DNA from: Verrucomicrobiaceae bacterium
GTDB taxonomy: Bacteria; Verrucomicrobiota; Verrucomicrobiia; Verrucomicrobiales; Verrucomicrobiaceae
Reading direction: 5' to 3'
NCBI GenBank assembly: GCA_016713035.1
Contig: JADJPW010000001.1
Coordinates: 744,001 to 808,000 of the forward strand
DNA: 64,000 nt
Shown here in pieces: positions 24,773 to 33,212 of the stretch; position 1 is the first letter of the stretch, and each line of letters starts with the position of its first letter. A program made the translations under genes and the position numbers. The notes beneath the pieces were generated by a model. It worked only from the letters and a program-made list of their open reading frames with translations, had not been told where the DNA came from and ran no database searches.

Positions 24773-26877
24773 GCAACTCGACCGCTGCATCCGCAGGAGC
24801 CGCCTCCGCAGAGGTACCGCTCATCGCCATCGTGGGGAACCCGAACTCGGGCAAGACCACGCTCTTCAATCTGCTCACGGGACTGCGCCAAAAGGTGGCA
24901 AACTACCCCGGCGTCACCGTGGAAAAGAAGATCGGTGAATGCTACAGCCAGCACGGCAAAAAACTGCGCCTCATCGACCTGCCGGGTGCTTACAGCCTCA
25001 ATGCACGCTCCCCAGATGAGGCCGTGCTGCGGGATGTCCTGCTCGGCAGACGCCCAGAGACGCCACGCCCAGACCGCGTCGTCTGCGTGGTCGATGCGGC
25101 GAATTTCGAGCGCAATCTCTACCTCGTCTCCCAAGTGCTCGAACTGGGCCTACCGACGATTTTGGTGCTGAATATGGTCGATGTGGCCGAGCAGCGCCAG
25201 TGGCGCACAGATGCCGAAAAGCTCAGTCGCCAGCTAGGCATCCCGGTGGTGAAAACACAGGCCGTGAGTGGCCAAGGACTCACCGAGCTGAAAATCGCCC
25301 TCAGCCGTGAGCAATCCAGCGTGCCCCACGCAGACAACCCGCTGCGCATCGCCCTACCAGAAGGCGTGCGAGCCGCTCTGGAGCAAAGTCGCGGTCCACT
25401 CTGCCAGATGGGTGCCATCCACGCATGCGCCTCACTGCTAGAGCCGCTCTACCTGCTCTCCGACCATGATCCCACGCACTATGGCCTGGGAGATGCGCAG
25501 ATGACTCACATCCATGAATTGCGCCGCAGCATTGATGCTGCATTCCCTGGCTGGGAGGATGATCTGGTCACCGCCCGCTATCGTGCCATCGAAAAACTCT
25601 GCTCCGAGGTGCTGACGCGGCCCGATCAGGAAGTGGACACACTCACTGCCAAGCTCGATCGCGTACTGCTGCATCCCGTCATCGGCATGCTGAATCTCGT
25701 CTTCGTCTTTCTACTGCTCGGCTATCTCATCTTCAGCGTCGCCGCCGTGCCCATGGAGTGGATCGACAGTCTCTTTGGCCAAACCGGTGCCTGGGTCGAG
25801 TCCCTCATGGCTCCAGGGGATCTGCGTGATCTCATGGTCAATGGTGTCGTCTCCGGCGTCGGTGGCGTGGTCATCTTTTTGCCGCAGATCATGATCCTCT
25901 TCTTCTTCATCGGCTTGATGGAGGACACTGGCTACATGGCGCGGCTGGCCTTCATCATGGACTGGCTGATGAGCAAAGTGGGTCTCAATGGGAAGTCGTT
26001 TTTGCCCTTCCTCAGCTCCTACGCCTGCGCCGTGCCCGGCGTGATGGCCGCACGCACCATCGACAGCCCCAAGGACCGCCTCGTCACCATCCTCATCGCA
26101 CCCCTGGCCTCGTGCTCCGCTCGCTTGCCCGTGTACACCTTGCTCATCGGCCTGCTCTTTCCAGCGCAGCCATGGACACAGGCACTGCTGATGACCGGAC
26201 TCTATGCGCTAGGCACCGGCGGGGCCTTCGTCTTCGCCTGGATCTTTAGCCGCCGCATCATGAAGGGAGCCAGCAGCCCCATGATCCTGGAAATGCCCGC
26301 CTACAAGCGGCCCTCACTCCGCTCCATCCTCCTACTCGTTTGGCAGCGTGCCCGTGCCTTCCTCGTCCGTGCAGGCACCATCATCCTCGGCATCTCCATC
26401 CTCATCTGGGCCGCATCCACCTACCCGAAGAGCGAAGGCACCGACAAATCCGCCCAGCTCGCCGCCAGCTTCGCAGGCCGTGCGGGCAAGCTCATCGAGC
26501 CCGTCATCGAGCCCCTGGGCTATGATTGGAAAATCGGCATCGGCCTCATCGGCAGCTTCGCCGCACGCGAAGTCTTCAATACCACCATGGGCGTCGTCTA
26601 TGCCGTAGAAAGTGAGGACGCAGACAATCTCGATCCCCTGCGGGACAAACTCGCCGCAGAACGCCGCGCAGATGGCCGCCCTGTCTATACGCCCCTCGTC
26701 TGCATCAGCCTGCTCATCTTTTATGTCTTCGCCATGCAGTGCATCAGCACCATCGCCATCGTGCGGCGAGAGACCGGCTCGTGGAAGTGGGCCATGCTCC
26801 AGCTCGGCTACATGACTGGCACCGCCTATCTTTTGAGCCTCCTCGTATTCCAGATCGGCACCGCTTTGGGATACTGA
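24769..26877 (+). CDS. feoB: Ferrous iron transporter FeoB
   Basis: FeoB is the inner-membrane Fe(II) transporter with an N-terminal GTPase. G1 is VGNPNSGKTTLFNLLTG, G2 lies in YPGVTVEKK, G3 is DLPGAYSL, and G4 is NMVDVAEQ. After the helical GDI region come the membrane segments with gates: IFLPQIMILFFFIGLMEDTG, AYACAVPGVMAARTI-type (here SSYACAVPGVMAART), and APLASCSARLPVYTLLIGLL. The C-terminal gate is AAREVFNTTMGVVYAV. The 702-residue length is normal. It overlaps feoA and is followed by a tiny Cys-rich membrane protein. Confidence 0.96.
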   Translation: MSNSTAASAGAASAEVPLIAIVGNPNSGKTTLFNLLTGLRQKVANYPGVTVEKKIGECYSQHGKKLRLIDLPGAYSLNARSPDEAVLRDVLLGRRPETPRPDRVVCVVDAANFERNLYLVSQVLELGLPTILVLNMVDVAEQRQWRTDAEKLSRQLGIPVVKTQAVSGQGLTELKIALSREQSSVPHADNPLRIALPEGVRAALEQSRGPLCQMGAIHACASLLEPLYLLSDHDPTHYGLGDAQMTHIHELRRSIDAAFPGWEDDLVTARYRAIEKLCSEVLTRPDQEVDTLTAKLDRVLLHPVIGMLNLVFVFLLLGYLIFSVAAVPMEWIDSLFGQTGAWVESLMAPGDLRDLMVNGVVSGVGGVVIFLPQIMILFFFIGLMEDTGYMARLAFIMDWLMSKVGLNGKSFLPFLSSYACAVPGVMAARTIDSPKDRLVTILIAPLASCSARLPVYTLLIGLLFPAQPWTQALLMTGLYALGTGGAFVFAWIFSRRIMKGASSPMILEMPAYKRPSLRSILLLVWQRARAFLVRAGTIILGISILIWAASTYPKSEGTDKSAQLAASFAGRAGKLIEPVIEPLGYDWKIGIGLIGSFAAREVFNTTMGVVYAVESEDADNLDPLRDKLAAERRADGRPVYTPLVCISLLIFYVFAMQCISTIAIVRRETGSWKWAMLQLGYMTGTAYLLSLLVFQIGTALGY

Positions 26878-26916
26878 CCTCCCATTCATCCACCCCACCG
26901 CACCCTCAGCATCACC

Positions 26917-27048
26917 ATGGACTGGCAAACCCTCACCGCCCTCGCCATCGTGATCCTCACGGCGGTCATCTTCATCGTTCGTGCCGTGAAAAATCGCCGC
27001 AAATCAGGCTGCGGCAGCGGCGGATGTGGCGGCGGCTGCCCCAAGTGA
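26917..27048 (+). CDS. FeoB-associated Cys-rich membrane protein
   Basis: The 43-residue protein starts MDWQTLTALAIVILTAVIFI (one transmembrane helix), then a basic stretch RAVKNRRKSG and the cluster CGSGGCGGGCPK with three cysteines. Such short proteins are annotated next to feoB in several phyla and may replace FeoC or bind iron near the FeoB cytosolic side. It starts 39 bases after the feoB stop. Confidence 0.85.
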   Translation: MDWQTLTALAIVILTAVIFIVRAVKNRRKSGCGSGGCGGGCPK

Positions 27049-27093
27049 CTGCGCCCTGCAAGAGAGTCCCAGGCCGCACGTTCACGCGGCCTT

Positions 27094-28521
27094 ATGATTC
27101 GTCTCTTTGCTGCACTCTTTCTCCTGCTCGCCCTCCAAGCCCCTGCGCAGACGCATCCTGATGTGCTCTTCATCGCCGTCGATGATCTCAACGACTGGGT
27201 AGGCCACCTCGGCGGCCATCCACAGGCCAAAACACCGAATATCGACCGCCTCGTCGCACGCGGCACCGCATTCACCAACTCCCACTGCGCCGCCCCCGCC
27301 TGCAATCCCTCCCGCGCAGCCCTCATGAGTGGCCTACGCCCCTGGGAAACCGGCATCTACACCAATGGCGACCCCGCCCAAGGCGTGCTCAAAGACATCA
27401 CCACCATCAATCGCCACTTCCTCGCCAGCGGCTACAACACCCGCGGCGGCGGCAAAATCTACCATGGATTCGGCAGTGAAGGCCGTGACGACACCTGGAC
27501 CGAGTGGGCGGGCCTCTTCCCCACCGTGAACGATCACGATGCCAATCTCAACGGCCTCCAAAGTGGCCATTTCGACTGGGGTGCCATCCAAGCCGCCCCA
27601 CAGGACATGGGCGACTACAAAGCCACCTCCTGGGCCATCGACCACCTCCAGAAAGCCCCCACCGACCAGCCCCTCTTCCTCGCCCTCGGCTTCATCAAGC
27701 CCCACCTCCCCTGGTATGTGCCCCAGCTCTACTATGACCGCTTTCCCCTCGCTGACATCCAGCTCCCCATCACCCGCGAAGACGACCTCGATGATGTACC
27801 CGATGCCGGTAAAAAAATGGCCCGCCCCGAAGGCGATCACGCCAAAGTGCTGCAAGGCGACCAATGGAAAAAAGCCGTCCAAGCCTACCTCGCCACCATC
27901 TCCTTCCTCGATGACCAAGTAGGCCGCCTGCTCGATGGGCTCGATGCCAGCCCCCGCAAAGACAAAACCATCATCGTCTGGTGGACCGACCACGGATGGC
28001 ACCTCGGAGAAAAGCAGCACTGGCGGAAATTTGCCCTCTGGGAAAAAGCCACCCGCACCTCCATGGCCATCATCGCCCCCGGCATCACCCAGCCCGGCAG
28101 CACCTGTGCCGCACCTGTCGATTACACCCACATCTACCCCACCCTCTGCGAGCTCACCGGACTCCCCACTCCCCTACACGTCAAAGGAGCCTCCCTCATG
28201 CCCCTATTGAAAAATCCCGCCGCCACCTGGGACCAATACGCCGTCTGCACCCATGGCAAAGGCAACCACGCCGTTCGCGACAGCCAGTGGCGCTACATCC
28301 GCTATGCAGACGGCAGTGAGGAACTCTACGACCACAGCAAAGACCCGCATGAATGGACAAACCTCGCCGCCGAAGTCGGCATGAGCGACATCAAAACCCG
28401 CCTCGCCGCCCTTCTGCCCAAAACCGAAATCAAACCCACCTCCGGCAGCAAAGGCAGCAACGGCGACAGCAGCAGCGAAATGCCCAAGAAAGGCAAAGGC
28501 AAGAAAGGCAAAGCCAAGTGA
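27094..28521 (+). CDS. Secreted sulfatase (iduronate-2-sulfatase-like)
   Basis: This is a type I sulfatase of 475 residues, probably acting on sulfated polysaccharide outside the cytoplasm. A signal peptide (MIRLFAALFLLLALQAPAQ) precedes VLFIAVDDLNDWVG with the metal-binding Asp pair. The formylglycine motif is CNPSRAALMSGLRPWETG (C-x-P-S-R), which needs an FGE-type activator. Further blocks are LALGFIKPHLPW, WWTDHGWHLGEKQHWRKFAL and a late YRYIRYADGSEELYDHSKDP-type segment. The C-terminus is a Lys/Gly-rich tail (KKGKGKKGKAK). The third codon position is strongly C-biased, as in the genes at 29831-31936. Confidence 0.92.
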   Translation: MIRLFAALFLLLALQAPAQTHPDVLFIAVDDLNDWVGHLGGHPQAKTPNIDRLVARGTAFTNSHCAAPACNPSRAALMSGLRPWETGIYTNGDPAQGVLKDITTINRHFLASGYNTRGGGKIYHGFGSEGRDDTWTEWAGLFPTVNDHDANLNGLQSGHFDWGAIQAAPQDMGDYKATSWAIDHLQKAPTDQPLFLALGFIKPHLPWYVPQLYYDRFPLADIQLPITREDDLDDVPDAGKKMARPEGDHAKVLQGDQWKKAVQAYLATISFLDDQVGRLLDGLDASPRKDKTIIVWWTDHGWHLGEKQHWRKFALWEKATRTSMAIIAPGITQPGSTCAAPVDYTHIYPTLCELTGLPTPLHVKGASLMPLLKNPAATWDQYAVCTHGKGNHAVRDSQWRYIRYADGSEELYDHSKDPHEWTNLAAEVGMSDIKTRLAALLPKTEIKPTSGSKGSNGDSSSEMPKKGKGKKGKAK

Positions 28522-28622
28522 GGTAGTTGCAGATCCTCTGGTTTCCGTGCCCTGGGTAGGCCAGGGGGGTTCGGGGTTCTGTACTGGCTCGCCCCCGGCC
28601 CGCCCCGCCGGCGCCGGGCCAC

Positions 28623-28650
28623 GGGGGGGGGGGGGGGGGGGGGGGGGGGG
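28623..28650. repeat. Homopolymer of 28 consecutive G
   Basis: An unbroken G28 run follows a GC-rich segment. Such a tract is extraordinary in a bacterial chromosome and is a known kind of artefact in two-colour sequencing or poor gap filling. It could hide missing sequence. Confidence 0.9.
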
Positions 28651-28810
28651 TTTGAACGCCTGGGCCTCCAAGGAAAAAACTGGTGTTCACAAATCATGAT
28701 GACGCGAAGTATAGATAAGCCGCCCCACGCTCCTAGCAGCTTCTCAGCAGCCCTCAGAGTGCCTCGTGCTCACCCTTGCCTACTACAGCGCACGCTTTCG
28801 GAGGATGGAT

Positions 28811-28847
28811 GGCAACAGAAGAAGCGTTCCCGCAGTCTTCTGTTGCC
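28811..28847 (-). terminator. Perfect 12-bp hairpin downstream of the alpha/beta hydrolase
   Basis: GGCAACAGAAGA at 28811-28822 is exactly complementary to TCTTCTGTTGCC at 28836-28847. It lies 24 bases past the stop of the minus-strand hydrolase, so it may end that transcript, although no T run follows. Confidence 0.5.
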
Positions 28848-28871
28848 GTATAGGTATCCAGCCTGCCCCGA

Positions 28872-29675
28872 TCAATGCTTCAGCAGCCACTCCGTCGTGC
28901 GGGGATTGAAGTCGCCCAGGCACTCCCAGTGGAAGGCGTGGCCCGCATTGTCATAGAGATGCAGATCCGCACCAGGGATCGCAGCGGCCACTTCTTTGCC
29001 CATCCACTGCGGCGTGAAGGTATCGTCCTTACCGCCGATGACCAGCGTGGGGCACTTCACGTTCTTGAGCTCGTTGAGCGTGTTATGCGTCATCGCGGCG
29101 GCGCTTTGGGCCTCCGTCGCATGCACGGGCTGCGGCGCGGCATTGATGGCCGCATCTTTGAGCCCCTGCTGCATGTTGTTCCAGCAGTCGTCATTATCGA
29201 ACCAGGGCTTGGTGAAAATGAGCATCTGGATCCAGTGCATGAAATCCTCCGGCCGCATGCTCGCCTTGCACTTCATGAGGTGCTGCCAGGTGTAGAGACC
29301 GAAGCGGTCCTGCCGTGCCCACGTACACATGAGGATCATGCTCTTCACCTTCTCCGGGTGCCGCAGCGCCAGCTGCTGCGCGATCACTGAGCCCAGCGAG
29401 CAGCCCACGACGCGGGCTTGCTTGATGCCCAGCTTGTCCATCAGTCCGGCGTAATCATCCGCCATCATCGCCGTGGTGTAGGGGCCTTCGGGCTTATCCG
29501 TCTCACCCACGCCACGATTATCCCCCAGGATGCAGCGGAAGTGCTTCTCCCACGCCTGCGCATGCGCATCCCACACACCGCCAGGGGCCGTCACCCCCAT
29601 GATGCAGATCAGCGGCTCACCGCTGCCGCGTTCTTGGTAGTACATTTTGATTCCGTTGGTTTCGACGTGGGGCAT
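28872..29675 (-). CDS. Alpha/beta-fold hydrolase
   Basis: The cytoplasmic serine hydrolase has 267 residues. Visible are the oxyanion-side MGVTAPGGVWDAHA, GDNRGVGETDKPEG, the nucleophile elbow VVGCSLGSVIAQQLALRHPE, the acid in VIGGKDDTFTPQWMG and the catalytic His in YDNAGHAFHWE. The arrangement resembles 3-oxoadipate enol-lactonase and BioH-like enzymes, but substrate cannot be assigned. It stands alone, divergent from the HlyD-family gene. Confidence 0.82.
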   Translation of the reverse strand: MPHVETNGIKMYYQERGSGEPLICIMGVTAPGGVWDAHAQAWEKHFRCILGDNRGVGETDKPEGPYTTAMMADDYAGLMDKLGIKQARVVGCSLGSVIAQQLALRHPEKVKSMILMCTWARQDRFGLYTWQHLMKCKASMRPEDFMHWIQMLIFTKPWFDNDDCWNNMQQGLKDAAINAAPQPVHATEAQSAAAMTHNTLNELKNVKCPTLVIGGKDDTFTPQWMGKEVAAAIPGADLHLYDNAGHAFHWECLGDFNPRTTEWLLKH

Positions 29676-29830
29676 AAGGAGAAGTTCTTGGTTGGGGGTT
29701 CTGAGTGCGTGACTCCTGGCTTTTCGTTCCAGGCTTCACGCATCTCTTCGACAGAAAACAGGGAACCGCATTTTCGACAAGAAAAAACTACCTGCGGGAG
29801 TGTGAACTCAGCGCATGATACGCCCACCAC

Positions 29831-31108
29831 ATGCCAGCAGCCGCCACCGATCGCCCATCCACCACCACCCCGCCGTGGGAGGCACGGAGGCCGCCCGCAC
29901 GGCGCGGACTCCTGCGGAAAATGCTCATCATGCTGCTGATCGCAGGCGGCATCGGCTTCCTCGCCTCCGCCCTCCGCCCACGCCCCATCCAGGTAGAGAC
30001 CGCCCTCGTCCAGGACGGGCCACTCACCGTCTTCGTCAGTGAAGAAGGCCGCACCCGCATCCGCAACCGCCACATCGTCGCCGCCCCCGTCGCTGGCAGC
30101 ATGCAGCGTGTCACCTTAAAACCCGGCGACACCGTCCAGGCCGGCAAAACCATCCTCACCCGCATCCAGCCCGCACAGCCCGCCCTTTTGGATGATCGCA
30201 CCCGCGCCACCGCCACCGCCCAAGTCGCCAGCGCAGATGCCGCCCGCAAGCGAGCCCAAGAGGCCCTCGAAGCCAGCCGCACCACCCACAAATTCGCCCA
30301 GTCCAACTGGGACCGCGTCCAGCGCACCACCGAAAAAGGCACCCTCAGCGACACCGACCGCGATGAGTTCCACCGCCTCGCAGAGATCAGCCAGCGTGAA
30401 GTCCGCGCAGCCGAGTTCGCCCTCCAGGCCGCCGAGTCCGACCATACCCAGGCCCAGGCCGCCCTGCTCCAGTTCACCACCCACGATCCCCACCCTCCCA
30501 TCCTCGAGATCAAAGCCCCCGTCAGCGGCGTCGTACTCCGCGTCCAGCAAGAAAGCGCCACCATCATCACCCCCGGCACCGCCATCCTCGAAATCGGCGA
30601 CCCCACAGACCTCGAAGTCGAGGCCGAGATCCTCACCCGCGACGCCGTAGGCATCCTCCCCGGCGCCACCGTCAGCATCGAGCAATGGGGCGGCCCCGAG
30701 CCCCTCCCTGGCCGCGTCCGCCGCATCGAGCCCGCCGCCTTCACCAAAGTCTCCGCCCTCGGTGTCGAGGAGCAGCGCGTCCTCGTCCTCAGCGACTTCT
30801 CCCCCCCACATCAAACCACCGCCACCCAGCCACTCGGAGACCGCTACCGGGTCGAGGTCCGCGTCGCCGTCTGGAGCACCCCGCGCACCCTCCTCGTCCC
30901 CTCCGGTGCCCTCTTCCGTGAGGGCAGCCAGTGGAAAACCTTCATCCTCGCCGCCGACAAAGCCCAGTCCATCATCGTCGAAGCCGGCCGCAGCGACGGC
31001 CGCCACACCCAGGTCCTCAGCGGACTCCAGAGCGGCGACCGCGTCCTCATGCACCCGCCCGACTCCGTCAAACACGGCAGCGCCGTCGTCCCGCGTGAAG
31101 CACCGTGA
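29831..31108 (+). CDS. HlyD-family periplasmic adaptor (RND/ABC efflux type)
   Basis: The 425-residue protein has an N-terminal membrane anchor (MLIMLLIAGGIGFLASALRP at about residues 31-50). Next come a barrel-sandwich half PVAGSMQRVTLKPGDTVQAG, an alpha-helical hairpin rich in Ala/Gln (about 105-210), the second half IKAPVSGVVLRVQQE and IITPGTAILEIGDPTDLEVE, and the beta-barrel and membrane-proximal part. Such adaptors bridge an inner-membrane pump to an outer-membrane channel. No pump or TolC gene is adjacent, which is odd. An ATG further in (MLIMLL) is an alternative start. Wobble positions are almost all C. Confidence 0.8.
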   Translation: MPAAATDRPSTTTPPWEARRPPARRGLLRKMLIMLLIAGGIGFLASALRPRPIQVETALVQDGPLTVFVSEEGRTRIRNRHIVAAPVAGSMQRVTLKPGDTVQAGKTILTRIQPAQPALLDDRTRATATAQVASADAARKRAQEALEASRTTHKFAQSNWDRVQRTTEKGTLSDTDRDEFHRLAEISQREVRAAEFALQAAESDHTQAQAALLQFTTHDPHPPILEIKAPVSGVVLRVQQESATIITPGTAILEIGDPTDLEVEAEILTRDAVGILPGATVSIEQWGGPEPLPGRVRRIEPAAFTKVSALGVEEQRVLVLSDFSPPHQTTATQPLGDRYRVEVRVAVWSTPRTLLVPSGALFREGSQWKTFILAADKAQSIIVEAGRSDGRHTQVLSGLQSGDRVLMHPPDSVKHGSAVVPREAP

Positions 31109-31218
31109 CCCCAGCCTGGCCCCACCGTCACCAGGACCTCCACCGTCACCGCCAGCACCCCAGCAAAATGACGAAGGCTGCAAAGCAGCCCCACACCCCG
31201 CACGTATCCTCCAGCGCC

Positions 31219-31936
31219 ATGAACTACCCTGCCCTGCTCGCCCTCACCGCACTCTCCGCCCTACTCCCTCTCACCCTCACCGCCGCAGATCCCGTCCGCG
31301 CATTCATCGACGACACCCAGCCCGGCTTCCGCGACCTCACCGCCGCCGACTTCGCCAAAGTCAACAGCGCCGACGACACCTGGAGCTGGCAGGACGGCAC
31401 CCTCCACTGCACCGGCAAGCCCGTCAGCGTCCTCCGCACCGTCAAAGAATACCAAAACTTTGAAATCGTCGTCGAATGGAGCCACCAAAAACCGGCTGGA
31501 AACTCCGGCGTCTTCGTTTGGGCCACCCCCGCCTCCATCGAGCGCCTCACCACCGCCGGCAAGCCCGGCCTCCCCCAGGGCATCGAGGTCCAAGTCCTCG
31601 ACCACGGCTACACCGACAAAGTCAAAGCCGCCGGCGGCAAAACCGACTGGTTCGGCACCAACGGCGACGTCTTCCCCGTCGGCGTCAAGCTCACCCCCTT
31701 CCCCCCGCTCAGTCCAGACGGCAGCCGCAGCTTCCCCCGCAAGCACCTCGCCAAAGGTCACCCCGAATGGAACCACTACTACATCCGCGCCATCAACGGC
31801 GAAGTCCGCCTCTGGGTGAATGGCGAGGAAGTCAGCGGCGGCACCGCCTGCAACCGTCGCCCAAGGTTTCCTCTGCCTCGAAAGCGAAGGCTCCCCCATC
31901 CTCTTCCGCAAACTCCGCCTCCGCGAGCTCCCCTGA
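31219..31936 (+). CDS. DUF1080 (3-keto-disaccharide hydrolase-like) secreted protein, frame broken once
   Basis: From the ATG at 31219 a signal peptide (LLALTALSALLPLTLTAA) leads into a concanavalin-like DUF1080 domain: WSWQDGTLHCTGKPVSVLRT, YQNFEIVVEWSHQKPAGNSG, VFVWATPASIERL, PQGIEVQVLDHGYT, HPEWNHYYIRAINGEVRLWV and NGEEVSGGT. At 31854-31855 removing one C joins ACN to VAQGFLCLESEGSPILFRKL and RLRELP, ending TGA at 31934-31936. About 238 residues is typical. The family is linked to glycan breakdown. It follows the HlyD-type gene with a gap of 110 bases. Confidence 0.85.
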
Positions 31937-31990
31937 TCCCTCCTCGTCCGTCTCCTCCTCCGCCTCCGCCTCGATCCTGCGGCGTCTTTT

Positions 31991-32653
31991 TTACCACGGA
32001 TGAACGGATGGTTTCACCACGGATGGTGTGCGCTTCAAGAGGGCTGCGTTTGGCTCGTAAACTCCCTTGTCATACTCATAGGCTAGCCACCGTCCGGTCT
32101 TCATGCTCTTACCGGCGTGAATCTGGCGAGGACTCTCGTCTTCACCGGCACCGAATGACATGTTCCAGTCCACCACTGAACCATCTTTCGGATCTCTGGC
32201 ACTCCTGGGTGGATCTGCTGCGGCCTTCCAATAGGCTTCATAATAGGCTGCTCGCTCCTTCAGACGGAAATCCTTCTTGTGTCGCTTGCACCAAAAGGTC
32301 TCCAAAATGACAGCGGACATATCGTCGGGGTGATGAAACCCGAGCTTATTCATGTGCTGCGCCAACGGCCCACCGCCCCAAAGCCCCCAACCGTTCCGCA
32401 TACCCATGCCGGGTCCGAAATGATACTTGATCATCTCACCTTCGGTCTTCATCGCGTCAATTTTCACAAGCTCCTTCTTCGGAAGCAACTTCTCCAACTG
32501 CTGGTGCGCTTCCTCTAAAGACTTCGGAGGCAGAGCCTGCGCTGCTTTTGCCTTCTCTTTGGCAGGCTGCTTTGCAAGTGCGTCCTTCTTCTCATCGGCA
32601 CACAATTGGCTGCCGACGGCTAGAAGCAGAATGAGAGTGGCGATGCGCTTCAT
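31991..32653 (-). CDS. DUF6794-like secreted protein
   Basis: The 220-residue protein has a signal peptide (MKRIATLILLLAVGSQLCA), then a Lys/Ala-rich stretch. The recognisable domain follows with PPKSLEEAHQQLEKLLP, YHFGPGMGMRNGWGLWGGGP and KLGFHHPDDMSAVILETFWC, then YYEAYWKAA. Similar domains have no known activity. The last residues (RTPSVVKPSVHPW) are encoded by a repeated ACCACGGATG-type segment (31992-32030), so the original C-terminus may have been replaced by a repeat. Confidence 0.7.
   Translation of the reverse strand: MKRIATLILLLAVGSQLCADEKKDALAKQPAKEKAKAAQALPPKSLEEAHQQLEKLLPKKELVKIDAMKTEGEMIKYHFGPGMGMRNGWGLWGGGPLAQHMNKLGFHHPDDMSAVILETFWCKRHKKDFRLKERAAYYEAYWKAAADPPRSARDPKDGSVVDWNMSFGAGEDESPRQIHAGKSMKTGRWLAYEYDKGVYEPNAALLKRTPSVVKPSVHPW
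31992..32030. repeat. Short direct repeats (ACCACGGATG) at the 3' end of the DUF6794-like gene
   Basis: ACCACGGATG occurs twice (about 31993 and 32016), with a related ACGGATGG between them. Similar phrases are common dispersed repeats in this phylum as I recall. The repeat supplies the last dozen codons and the stop of the minus-strand gene. Confidence 0.5.
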
Positions 32654-33212
32654 AAGTCGGGCGAGACTTTATCGCTGCGGCCCAGCCTGTGCAAGCAGGT
32701 TGGAAACGCAGCGCAACTGTTTGAAAAAGGCGTGGTCGCGGGCTGCTTCTGGCGAAATCTATCCGGACGTTCGGGGCGGGCACGAGCAGTCCCCATCGTA
32801 TGAACAGAGAAGTATTTGGATTTGAGATGAGCGACACGTCAGCGTCGGATTAGCGGTTTCAAAATCCCAAAACCCATGGCGCAAAGCATCGCTGCGTGGA
32901 TCGAATTGCACCCACAGGCTCCCACGCAGCGTTTAGCGCACGTCCTTGCTCGCTTGCTCCGAATGGCGCATGAGAGCCGGACTCGAATGCCGCACTAAAA
33001 AACGCCTCGCTGAAACCTTGTTCACATCCGCTGCGTTTATTCACAGCCGGGGAGCACCCGAAACACACCATATCTTGTTTCGTATACCTTAAGGAAGCCC
33101 AAGATAGGGGAAAATAACCCCTTGTCGCTTGCGGCTACTCGCTCGCCCGTGGTTCACTCCACCCCAGCACCTCTGACTTTTCACGTCTCACCTTTCACGC
33201 ACCGACCGCGCC
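32654..33212. other. 559-bp gene-free stretch upstream of smc
   Basis: No credible gene is seen on either strand. It contains a 10-bp perfect inverted repeat at 32890-32931 and GC-rich repeat-like pieces. The promoter of smc should lie toward the right end, but I could not fix one. Confidence 0.5.
32890..32931. repeat. Inverted repeat CGCTGCGTGG / CCACGCAGCG
   Basis: Two perfect 10-base arms are separated by 22 bases. They could form a hairpin or be a REP-like unit. No T run follows. Confidence 0.5.

Larger units (their letters stand above)
28522..28871. other. Gene-free stretch with a 28-base G tract and a hairpin
   Basis: No real gene is visible; frames through the G tract only encode poly-Pro or poly-Gly. 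The left part is very GC-rich (28590-28622, with GGCCCG/CGGGCC arms), then G28 at 28623-28650, then ordinary sequence with a perfect hairpin at 28811-28847. Confidence 0.7.

Noticed and set aside
28204..28697. Proline-rich reading frames on the minus strand across the G tract
   Set aside because: The poly-Pro is produced only by the suspicious G28 run; the rest is antisense to the sulfatase gene.
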